Below are positions 1-6,650 of a stretch of DNA of 12,403 nucleotides, in pieces (within the stretch, counting starts at the first letter, position 1; the number at the start of each line of letters is the position of its first letter). The translations under genes and the position numbers were made by a program. The notes below the pieces were generated by a model. It was not told the origin of the DNA and made no database searches. It saw only the letters and a list, made by a program, of their open reading frames with translations. This DNA comes from Anaerotignum sp. (lineage in GTDB: Bacteria > Bacillota > Clostridia > Lachnospirales > Anaerotignaceae): contig JAHHTV010000030.1 of NCBI GenBank assembly GCA_020024395.1, forward strand, positions 1 to 12,403, read 5' to 3'.

Positions 1-17
1 CCGCATATCAATTTACA

Positions 18-46
18 ATTCTATCACACATTCATAAAAAAGGCAA
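18..46 (-). promoter_or_regulatory. Candidate sigma-A promoter reading off the left edge
   Basis: On the minus strand there is TTGCCT (41-46) followed after 17 nt by TAGAAT (18-23), and the -10 is preceded by TGA, making an extended -10 (TGnTAGAAT). The spacing is ideal. It lies beyond the hpt terminator and points to a gene outside the window. In Bacilli and Clostridia the usual gene after hpt is ftsH, so this may be its promoter, but that gene is not visible. Confidence 0.5.
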
Positions 47-92
47 CGACGGTTTTTAGAAAGAATGTGTTAAAAAAAGCGATTTTTGCAGT

Positions 93-128
93 AAAATATA
101 GAAAAGCGTTAGCATTTTTTGCTAACGC
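93..128 (-). terminator. Rho-independent terminator of tilS-hpt
   Basis: A 9-bp perfect stem (GCGTTAGCA at 106-114, TGCTAACGC at 120-128) encloses a 5-nt loop. On the minus strand it is followed by TTTT, one C and then a T-rich run (TATATTTT). It starts 22 nt after the hpt stop codon. The interrupted T tract makes it moderate rather than strong. Confidence 0.75.
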
Positions 129-149
129 CCTATCGTTTTTCATTGTTTT

Positions 150-680
150 TTAATCTTCATCAAAATGAATGACACCCACATAATCCAAATTTCTATATTT
201 TTGTGCATAATCCAAACCATAACCCACAACAAATGCATCTGGTATGCTAAAGCCTACATAATCCACAGGCACATCTACCACACGACGGTCAGGTTTATCC
301 AACAATGTACAAATTTTGAAATTTTTTGGATTTCTGTGCAACAGCAATTCACGCAAATGACTCAATGTTCTGCCACTATCAATAATGTCTTCCACCAACA
401 GCACATTTTTTCCGCTGATATCTTCGTCCAAATCACGCAATATTTTTATGTGACCACTGCTTTCTGTTTTGTCACCATAGCTAGAAACATCCATAAAGTT
501 CAATGTTACAGGCAAATTCAATTTTTTTGCCAATTCCACCAATGTCACAACGCCGCCTTTGAGTACACAAACCAATTCTACTTGTTCTCCTGCAAAATCT
601 GCTTGTACTTGTTCTGCAATTTCTTCCAATCTTTTTGAAATTGCTTCTGATGAAATCATGACTTCAATTCTTTCTTTCAT
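150..680 (-). CDS. hpt: Hypoxanthine phosphoribosyltransferase
   Basis: Purine salvage enzyme that transfers the phosphoribosyl group of PRPP to hypoxanthine (and usually guanine) to give IMP or GMP in the cytoplasm. The 176-residue product has the normal length for bacterial Hpt. Visible motifs are the LKGG non-proline cis loop (40-43), the flexible-loop SSYG (66-69), the PRPP-binding VEDIIDSGRT (96-105) and the C-terminal FVVGYGLDY with following YR (150-162) that contacts base and Mg-PRPP. The ATG at 680 is chosen because GGAGGG sits 8 nt upstream. That site lies inside the end of tilS, and the two genes overlap by 17 nt, so translation is probably coupled. The tilS-hpt pair is conserved in Bacilli and Clostridia, where hpt is usually followed by ftsH. 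A terminator follows at once here, so hpt ends this transcript. Confidence 0.96.
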   Translation of the reverse strand: MKERIEVMISSEAISKRLEEIAEQVQADFAGEQVELVCVLKGGVVTLVELAKKLNLPVTLNFMDVSSYGDKTESSGHIKILRDLDEDISGKNVLLVEDIIDSGRTLSHLRELLLHRNPKNFKICTLLDKPDRRVVDVPVDYVGFSIPDAFVVGYGLDYAQKYRNLDYVGVIHFDED

Positions 681-2043
681 GGTTTTTTCCCTCCGTTATA
701 CGAACCCACATATATTTTTTGGTTGTTTCATCAGCTGCAAAAGCCACTGATGTTTGTCCGCCATATATCCATAAAATTTCTTCGCCGCAAGCCAGCAACG
801 GTATTGTATCTCTTTTGGCTTTTGGTATTTTTTCATCTATGAAAAGTGCTTTCAGCTTTTTTGTACCGCCACGCAGTCGTATCAAATCGCCTGCTCTGCG
901 ATTGCGAACACATAAACTTTTTTTTATTTTATCATAATCGAATAACTTCGTACAGTCGTTGTGATAAAATTCCTCATTTTTTTCAGTCAGTATCCCACAT
1001 TCTACCAAAACGCCTGCTTCTTTGATATCCATTTTGGTTTCAAAATGTAAGTCATATTGATATTGTGTTTGTAAAATTTGTTCTTTGCGAAACCATACCT
1101 TCTGATATTCTGCACAAAACTGCCAACCGCCCACAATTTGTACAAAACCATTCTGATTTTGCATCACCAAAAGCTCCATTGCCTCCAAATGTGCTTGTGT
1201 CAAATTTTTGGTACTACCCACCGCTTCCTCTACAGCCAAACGCAACACCCGCCGCCGCAATGCCTTATGCAAATTTTGCAGCATTTCTTTTTGCAAACAA
1301 ACGGCTTTTTGCTCCATACGAATTTTTTGATACATTTGTTTTGCGGTTTGTGTCATGAAATCATTTTCTTCTGCCAATAAATTTGCTGTTTTTGCCAAAT
1401 GTGCGGCACTGCCACCATGCACTTGTTCCAGTAGTGGTATCACTTGTAAACGAATTTTATTTCTTGTATATGCTGTTTCAAAATTTGTGCTATCTTGTTG
1501 ATAACAAAGTCTATGTTGTTGACAATATTGTTCAATCTCTTTTCTGCTACAAAATAACAATGGGCGAATGATATTTTTTCGTATTGGCAACATACCTGTC
1601 AAACCTTCTAAACCTGTTCCCCTGCATAATCGCATCAATATGGTTTCTGCTTGGTCATCGGCATGATGTGCCACTGCAATGCGTCCTGTCTGTTCTGCCT
1701 GTTTCGCAAATATTTCATACCGAAAATTTCTGCCTGCTTCTTCTACTGTGCATTTTTGTTCTTTTGCCATTTTTGCCGCATCAAAGCATACAACTGTACA
1801 AGGTATCTGTAAGCTTTCACTGTATACCTTTGCAAATGCTGCATCTGCATCTGCTTCTTTTCCACGCAGCCCATGATGAATATGCACTGTTTCCAACTGC
1901 CAATGGTATTGTTTGTGCAATCGCCATAATATATGCACCAAAGCCACAGAATCCGCACCACCAGAAAGTCCTATCACAATTTTTGTATTTTGTGGACACA
2001 TATCATATTGCATGATGGTTTGTCGCACTCGTTCCAACAACAT
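664..2043 (-). CDS. tilS: tRNA(Ile)-lysidine synthase
   Basis: TilS uses ATP to attach lysine to C34 of the CAU-anticodon tRNA-Ile, changing its reading from AUG to AUA and its charging from Met to Ile. It is normally essential. With the start at 2043 the protein has 459 residues, typical for the long form. It shows the N-type ATP pyrophosphatase PP-loop SGGADS (27-32), HHGLRG (56-61), HHADDQAET (126-134), and a C-terminal TilS domain (about 365-445) with VRNRRAGDLIRL and KALFIDEKIP. The reading frame stays open to an ATG at 2097, but I prefer 2043: GGGTGGT lies a few bases upstream, the family begins close to the PP-loop, and the predicted promoter lies downstream of 2097 in the direction of reading. 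tilS leads a two-gene unit with hpt. In B. subtilis and many relatives it sits close downstream of spoIIE on the same strand; here a plus-strand block separates them. Confidence 0.95.
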   Translation of the reverse strand: MLLERVRQTIMQYDMCPQNTKIVIGLSGGADSVALVHILWRLHKQYHWQLETVHIHHGLRGKEADADAAFAKVYSESLQIPCTVVCFDAAKMAKEQKCTVEEAGRNFRYEIFAKQAEQTGRIAVAHHADDQAETILMRLCRGTGLEGLTGMLPIRKNIIRPLLFCSRKEIEQYCQQHRLCYQQDSTNFETAYTRNKIRLQVIPLLEQVHGGSAAHLAKTANLLAEENDFMTQTAKQMYQKIRMEQKAVCLQKEMLQNLHKALRRRVLRLAVEEAVGSTKNLTQAHLEAMELLVMQNQNGFVQIVGGWQFCAEYQKVWFRKEQILQTQYQYDLHFETKMDIKEAGVLVECGILTEKNEEFYHNDCTKLFDYDKIKKSLCVRNRRAGDLIRLRGGTKKLKALFIDEKIPKAKRDTIPLLACGEEILWIYGGQTSVAFAADETTKKYMWVRITEGKNHERKN

Positions 2044-2075
2044 ATCTTTCACCACCCTTTTTCTCTTTCTCAAAG

Positions 2076-2105
2076 ACTTTACAACAAAAAACAACATTTC
2101 GTCAA
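2076..2105 (-). promoter_or_regulatory. Candidate sigma-A promoter of tilS-hpt
   Basis: The minus strand reads TTGACG (2100-2105, 5 of 6 to consensus), then 18 nt, then TAAAGT (2076-2081, 4 of 6). Transcription would begin near 2069, leaving a short leader with GGGTGGT (2051-2057) before the ATG at 2043. It is divergent from the alcohol dehydrogenase promoter about 30 bp away. Confidence 0.5.
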
Positions 2106-2128
2106 TGATTTTCTTTTTACAAATAATA

Positions 2129-2137
2129 TGCTATACT
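2129..2137 (+). promoter_or_regulatory. Extended -10 promoter of the alcohol dehydrogenase unit
   Basis: TGCTATACT is a TGn extended -10 with TATACT (2132-2137). No good -35 is visible at 16-18 nt, which extended -10 promoters tolerate. It sits 31 nt before the start codon, and the leader carries AAAGGAGGT (2151-2159), a near-perfect ribosome binding site. Confidence 0.5.
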
Positions 2138-2167
2138 AACATCAAAATCAAAAGGAGGTAAAATATC

Positions 2168-3337
2168 ATGAAATTTCAATACTACATTCCATCAAAAATA
2201 TTATTCGGCAGTGGACAATTAGACCGCTTGCACAAACAAAAAGAATTAGGTAAAAAAGCACTCATTGTCATTTCTGGTGGTACATCTGTAAAAAAATTTG
2301 GTTATCTTACCCGCTTAGAAGAACAACTCAAAAAAGCAAATGTGGATTATGTCATTTTTGACAAAATATTACCCAATCCCATAGAACGCCATGTCATGGA
2401 AGGGGCAGCACTTGCAAAAGCACAACAATGTGACTTTGTCATTGGCTTGGGTGGTGGTTCCATCATAGACTCTGCAAAATCCATTGCGGTTATGGCAAAC
2501 AATGAAGGCACATTATGGGATTATATTTATGGTGGTACAGGTGGTGGAAAACCCGTTCCAAACAAACCACTTCCTGTCATTGCCATTACAACCACCGCAG
2601 GCACAGGCACAGAAGCAGACCCTTGGGCTGTTATCACAAATGAACAAACAGGCGAAAAAATCGGTTTTGGCTATGATGATACATTCCCTATACTTTCCAT
2701 TGTTGACCCCGATTTGATGCTTTCTGTCCCTGAAAAATTAACTGCATATCAAGGTTTTGACGCACTATTCCACAGTACAGAAGGCTATATCAACCGCCGC
2801 ACAAACCCTTTGAATGATATGTACGCATTAAAAGCCATTGAATTGATTGGCAAAAGCCTTGCAACGGCTGTCAATGATGGTACAAACAAACAAGCAAGAG
2901 AAGATATGGCACTAGCAAACACATTGTCTGGTATGTCTGAAAGCATTGGTGGCTGTACTTCCGAACATGCGATGGAACATCCCTTAAGTGGCAAAAATCC
3001 CAAACTCGAGCATGGTGCAGGCTTGATTATGCTTTGCGAAGCATATTACACCTATTGGGCAAAACGTGGTGTCATAGACCAAAGACTCATTGACATGGCA
3101 AAAGCATTGGGCAAAACAGATGCAGACAAACCTATGGATTTTGTCACAGCATTGCATGATTTGAAAGTGTCTTGTCATGTAGACGATTTGAAAATGTCTG
3201 ACTATGGCATACAACAAAGTGATTTAGAACTCTATGCAAAAATGGCATACGAAACTATGGGCGGATTGTTTACCGCAGACCCTGCGGACATGCCTTTTGA
3301 TGATTGTCTTGCCATTTATAAACAAGCATACCGCTAA
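2168..3337 (+). CDS. Iron-containing alcohol dehydrogenase
   Basis: A cytoplasmic NAD(P)-dependent group III alcohol dehydrogenase that interconverts an aldehyde and an alcohol. In fermentative anaerobes this family commonly regenerates NAD+. The 389 residues match the family. The dinucleotide-binding GLGGGSIIDSAK (93-104) and TTTAGTGTEAD (141-151) are intact. The metal ligands are visible as Asp198 and His202 in GFDALFHSTEG, His267 in SEHAMEH and His282 in LEHGAG. The start is fixed by AAAGGAGGT, 8 nt upstream of the ATG. The N-terminus FQYYIPSKILFGSG resembles the butanol-dehydrogenase-like branch, but substrate and cofactor choice cannot be read from sequence. It leads a two-gene plus-strand unit with the acidic protein 17 nt downstream. 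This unit interrupts the usual spoIIE-tilS-hpt neighbourhood. Confidence 0.93.
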   Translation: MKFQYYIPSKILFGSGQLDRLHKQKELGKKALIVISGGTSVKKFGYLTRLEEQLKKANVDYVIFDKILPNPIERHVMEGAALAKAQQCDFVIGLGGGSIIDSAKSIAVMANNEGTLWDYIYGGTGGGKPVPNKPLPVIAITTTAGTGTEADPWAVITNEQTGEKIGFGYDDTFPILSIVDPDLMLSVPEKLTAYQGFDALFHSTEGYINRRTNPLNDMYALKAIELIGKSLATAVNDGTNKQAREDMALANTLSGMSESIGGCTSEHAMEHPLSGKNPKLEHGAGLIMLCEAYYTYWAKRGVIDQRLIDMAKALGKTDADKPMDFVTALHDLKVSCHVDDLKMSDYGIQQSDLELYAKMAYETMGGLFTADPADMPFDDCLAIYKQAYR

Positions 3338-3354
3338 AATAAAGGAGTATATCC

Positions 3355-4113
3355 ATGACACAACAAAACGAAACATTTACACTTGCAGACATTGTATACG
3401 ATGTCACATATGCAGATTTGTGTTATCATTTTGAAAATGGTAACATCATATTATTTCCAGAAGTAGATGCCGAAACAGAAGATGAAAATGTGGATTATGA
3501 CATGTCTTCTGTTCATTTATACCACAACAACGGCTTTTGTACCCATGTTTCTGATTTACAAGCATTAAAAGGCAAAAAATTTGTTTGGGAAAGTACATAC
3601 AATGAAAACGATGAAGAAGCAGGCTGTTTGTGTGTACAAGAGCATGAATTACTTTCCAGTGGCACAATCGAAATATTGGATATACAAAACAACCATATGA
3701 CCATACGATGGTCGGGGCTTGCCAATGTATATTGGGACGAAACATATGGGGCTGATGTTCCTTTTGATACCACATTCACCGCAGAAATACCACAAGATGT
3801 ACTTGTTCACCAATTAGATGCTTACAAATCCAAAAAAACGAAAATTTATGACAATTTGTATTTGGAGCTATTACATTTAGATACATTCAATGACCATTTG
3901 AAACAAATTTCTGATGATGCTCCATGGAATATCAAACTTCCATTCAAAGTCATATATTTTGACAAAGAATATTTTGGAGAAATATTATTCAAAGACAATA
4001 AACTGGACTATGCTACAACATTAGATGCAGATTGCCCCATTTCCATCAGATTTGCTGGTATGGATTATAATTTCAAAGCCAATTATCAGCAATTTTTCTT
4101 TGAAACATATTGA
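3355..4113 (+). CDS. Acidic protein of unknown function, 252 residues
   Basis: I do not recognise this protein. It begins 17 nt after the alcohol dehydrogenase stop codon, with AAAGGAG 7 nt before the ATG, so the two are almost certainly cotranscribed. It has no signal peptide or membrane segment and should be cytoplasmic. By my count it holds about 45 Asp/Glu against 14 Lys and only 2 Arg, giving a net charge near -29. The pattern is beta-rich and aromatic, in two parts: an N-terminal part (about 1-150) with an acidic cluster at 36-50 and the stretch TIRWSGLANVYW (116-127), then after a lysine-rich turn (158-163) a C-terminal part (165-252) with PFKVIYFDKEYFGEILF and a phenylalanine-rich end. 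No catalytic motif or metal-binding cluster stands out. Its partnership with the dehydrogenase is inferred from position only. A 16-bp hairpin follows 7 nt after the stop. Confidence 0.85.
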   Translation: MTQQNETFTLADIVYDVTYADLCYHFENGNIILFPEVDAETEDENVDYDMSSVHLYHNNGFCTHVSDLQALKGKKFVWESTYNENDEEAGCLCVQEHELLSSGTIEILDIQNNHMTIRWSGLANVYWDETYGADVPFDTTFTAEIPQDVLVHQLDAYKSKKTKIYDNLYLELLHLDTFNDHLKQISDDAPWNIKLPFKVIYFDKEYFGEILFKDNKLDYATTLDADCPISIRFAGMDYNFKANYQQFFFETY

Positions 4114-4120
4114 AACATAA

Positions 4121-4154
4121 AAAAGGAGAATACTTTACAAAGTATTCTCCTTTT
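4121..4154. terminator. Bidirectional terminator between convergent units
   Basis: AAAAGGAGAATACTTT (4121-4136) and AAAGTATTCTCCTTTT (4139-4154) form a perfect 16-bp inverted repeat around 2 nt, in practice a tetraloop on a 15-bp stem. The arms begin with A4 and end with T4, so both strands have a U-tract: TTTTGATTT on plus, TTTTTATG on minus. It lies 7 nt after the acidic-protein stop and 3 nt after the spoIIE stop, and can end both transcripts. Confidence 0.85.
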
Positions 4155-4157
4155 GAT

Positions 4158-6533
4158 TTACACCACTTTTTGCCAAAATCTTGCCGCCTGCACGGTCATA
4201 TCGTCTGTACCTCCTGCTTTTTTCGCTTGTTGCAATATAAAATCTGCGGCATTTTGTGGATTTGTAAATGTTTGGGGCAAAAATATTTCTTCCAACCATG
4301 TTGCTGTTTTTTGTTCTCCACCAAATGCATCTGTGATACCATCTGTCAATAATAAAACCATATCGCCATCTTTTAACCGCATATCATTTTTTTGCACTTG
4401 CACTTGTTGCAATATCCCTGCTGGCAAAGAATGGGTATATACTGAAATCACACGTCCTCCACGACAAATAAATGATGCCACAGCCCCCAATTTGATAAAC
4501 TCTGCATATCCATCATACAAATCAATGCTGCAAATATCCAATGTTGCATAATTTTCTTCTGCACGCCGCAAAAGCAATGCCGAATTGATAAGTTTCACTG
4601 CGGTTTCTTTCGGAAAACCTGCTTCTGCAAATTGTTCCAGCAATTCCATTGCTGCACTGCTTTCTGCCGCTGCACGATTGCCCATACCCATACCATCTGA
4701 TATTGCCATCATCGCAACGCCTTTGCCGCTTTCCATATATGTCGTTGCATCGCCGCATTGTTTTCCTGTTTCGCCTGCTGCACAAGCCGTTGCCACAGTC
4801 AAGGCATATAACGGTTCTTCTGTGAATACCATTGTACAAACACCGCCTGCCATATGGCATACATCTGCATTTTGTTGTATCATTTGCCGCCCCACAATTT
4901 TTTTGACCAATGGCAATATCTGCTCTTTGCAAATGCCTCTCCCATTGCACCCTTTGACACGCAATACCACCTTTTTCCCTCGACTGCCTTTTTCTTCTGT
5001 CACAACCGCCTCTTGTATGCGGATACCTGCTTTTTTACAAGCAAATAACAAAGCCTCTTGCATCGGTTCCAAATAGATACAACCTGTGTCCAATTTACCT
5101 GCCATATTTTCCAATATGCCGCCCACAGCATCCAGTTGCTGTTGTACCAGCTCTCGACATTCCTGTAATCTGCCCGTCCAAACCATATCATGGCGATGTT
5201 GCTCATATATCGCACAAATGGTAGACACATATTCTTTTTTTCTGGGGCATACTTCCAAAAACCATTGTGGCATTTGTTCCATAGTCAAAAATCCTTTTGT
5301 ATCGCAAACCGATAATGCTGTCATTGTCATACTGTATGTACGATATACCTCCTCTTGCCAACAAGAATGTGCCAATCCACAATTTTTGCAAACCTTTTCT
5401 GCCACAGTATCTACCAAACGAGAAACTTCTTTTGGTTCTGTTTTCTGCTCTACTGCAAATGTTTTTGCAAGCCCATGAAATGCCATACCAAAGCCTTTGA
5501 GTTTTTCTTCTGTATCTTGTCGCATGCGTAAAAATCGGTCTTTGCTATATACCGTTTCTCGTACACGCCCCAACCATATTTTTTGTGGCACACAACAAAA
5601 TACAATCCCTGCCAATGCCATACAAGGCAACCAAGCCAATTCTAAATATGCTTGTTTTGTATAAAACAAAAACACCATTACCATAAACAAAAAAGCAATC
5701 GCTGCCGCCCATCTGCCAATATCTTTCAAGCATCCTGCAAGCAAACCGCCAAAACCCAATATTGCTACAAAAGCCAAATCGGTACTGCCTGTAACATACA
5801 ACAAAAAACCAACCATCACACCAACCGATGCACCACCCCCAACACCTTCTCGATATGCCGCAACCAAAAGCAACAATGTTGTCAAAAATGGAAATAGGGT
5901 ATTTTCCAAAAATGGTATCCCAATATGAGAAATCCCTGCCAATGCACCACCCAAAAGCAACAACATAGAAAGCATCTCTTCATTGCTCACAACCATCACT
6001 TTTCTATCATCTATCAAAACCAATATGCCTTTTTGTAGCAGCAATGTCATACCAATCACCATTGCACTTTCTACAAATGCCATCACAAAATAAAAATGTA
6101 ATCCGCCTTGGCTGACAGCATAAAAACTGCCGCCCAAAGCCATTGCAAAACCACCCAGCAAAGCCTTTTTCCATGTTTCTTCTTTTGTCAAAAATCTGCC
6201 CAATGTCATATGTAATAAAGCCGCTGCCAACCATACTGCCATATTTTTCAAAAAAACACCATTGCCAAAACTTCCAAAAAACACAGCCGTCAACACAACC
6301 CAAAACACATGACCACTGCCAAAAAACGCAGATAACACACTTATACCCAGTGGGTGCAATATTTGTAATACCTCTCCCCTACTCCATAAAAATGCAGTCA
6401 ACCAGCAAATGCCGTATTTTACTACTTTCTTCCATGACAAATATGGTTTGTGTGTTTTTTGTCTTGGTATAGTATGCCGAAATGTTGCGGGCTGTTTTTG
6501 TACTTGTTCCAATACGATTTCTGTTTTTTCCAT
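4158..6533 (-). CDS. spoIIE: Stage II sporulation protein E, membrane PP2C phosphatase
   Basis: SpoIIE dephosphorylates the anti-anti-sigma factor SpoIIAA, releasing sigma-F in the forespore, and helps asymmetric division; it sits at the polar septum. The 791-residue protein has the full architecture: a short cytoplasmic head, a block of hydrophobic segments (about 40-320), a central regulatory region (about 330-570) with the CKNC-x5-CW cysteine motif (382-392) common in SpoIIE, and a C-terminal PP2C domain. Metal-site motifs are GDATTY (594-599), ISDGMGMG (611-618), LLLTDGITDAF (728-737) and GTDDMTV (775-781). All expected aspartates are present, so it should be active. The frame is open 30 codons further, but the ATG at 6533 follows a GGAGGGGGAG site, while the upstream extension would run through the candidate promoter. 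It is transcribed alone, between two terminators, and not together with tilS as in some relatives. Confidence 0.97.
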   Translation of the reverse strand: MEKTEIVLEQVQKQPATFRHTIPRQKTHKPYLSWKKVVKYGICWLTAFLWSRGEVLQILHPLGISVLSAFFGSGHVFWVVLTAVFFGSFGNGVFLKNMAVWLAAALLHMTLGRFLTKEETWKKALLGGFAMALGGSFYAVSQGGLHFYFVMAFVESAMVIGMTLLLQKGILVLIDDRKVMVVSNEEMLSMLLLLGGALAGISHIGIPFLENTLFPFLTTLLLLVAAYREGVGGGASVGVMVGFLLYVTGSTDLAFVAILGFGGLLAGCLKDIGRWAAAIAFLFMVMVFLFYTKQAYLELAWLPCMALAGIVFCCVPQKIWLGRVRETVYSKDRFLRMRQDTEEKLKGFGMAFHGLAKTFAVEQKTEPKEVSRLVDTVAEKVCKNCGLAHSCWQEEVYRTYSMTMTALSVCDTKGFLTMEQMPQWFLEVCPRKKEYVSTICAIYEQHRHDMVWTGRLQECRELVQQQLDAVGGILENMAGKLDTGCIYLEPMQEALLFACKKAGIRIQEAVVTEEKGSRGKKVVLRVKGCNGRGICKEQILPLVKKIVGRQMIQQNADVCHMAGGVCTMVFTEEPLYALTVATACAAGETGKQCGDATTYMESGKGVAMMAISDGMGMGNRAAAESSAAMELLEQFAEAGFPKETAVKLINSALLLRRAEENYATLDICSIDLYDGYAEFIKLGAVASFICRGGRVISVYTHSLPAGILQQVQVQKNDMRLKDGDMVLLLTDGITDAFGGEQKTATWLEEIFLPQTFTNPQNAADFILQQAKKAGGTDDMTVQAARFWQKVV

Positions 6534-6556
6534 ATCTGCTCCCCCTCCATATTGCC

Positions 6557-6625
6557 ATTTTACGGAAATATGACTATTTTTTTTGCCGAAACACGGCAGA
6601 TATGCAAAAATTTTTCCCGACAAAA
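6557..6625 (-). promoter_or_regulatory. Candidate Spo0A-activated promoter of spoIIE
   Basis: A -10-like TAAAAT (minus strand, 6557-6562) lies 24 nt before the spoIIE ATG. No normal -35 exists; instead TTCGGC (6585-6590) lies 22 nt upstream, the long spacing seen at the B. subtilis spoIIE promoter. That hexamer is within TTTTGCCGAA (plus strand, 6581-6590), 9 of 10 to the 0A box TTTTGTCGAA and a full match to TGNCGAA. A weaker box, TTTTGTCGGG (minus strand, 6616-6625), overlaps the tail of the upstream terminator. Confidence 0.5.
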
Positions 6626-6650
6626 AAACGGCATTTGTCCATGCCGTTTT
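6622..6650 (-). terminator. Rho-independent terminator of dnaD-dnaI
   Basis: On the minus strand a 10-bp stem, AAAACGGCAT (6641-6650) and ATGCCGTTTT (6625-6634), closes a 6-nt loop and runs into seven T residues. It begins directly at the last base of the dnaI stop codon. It separates the replication genes from spoIIE. Confidence 0.88.

Noticed and set aside
1..149. Start of ftsH downstream of hpt, as expected from synteny
   Set aside because: No open frame with a start and ribosome binding site begins within these bases on the minus strand; only a promoter candidate is present.
2044..2097. N-terminal extension of tilS to an ATG at 2097
   Set aside because: No ribosome binding site precedes that ATG, the added residues are not family-like, and the predicted tilS promoter lies downstream of it in reading direction.
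6581..6598. Plus-strand terminator from the small TGCCG/CGGCA hairpin
   Set aside because: The stem has only 5 bp, the T run precedes rather than follows it on the plus strand, and no plus-strand gene lies nearby.
6534..6623. 30-codon N-terminal extension of spoIIE
   Set aside because: It would run across the candidate Spo0A promoter and hairpin; the ATG at 6533 has a strong GGAGGGGGAG site and gives the normal family start.
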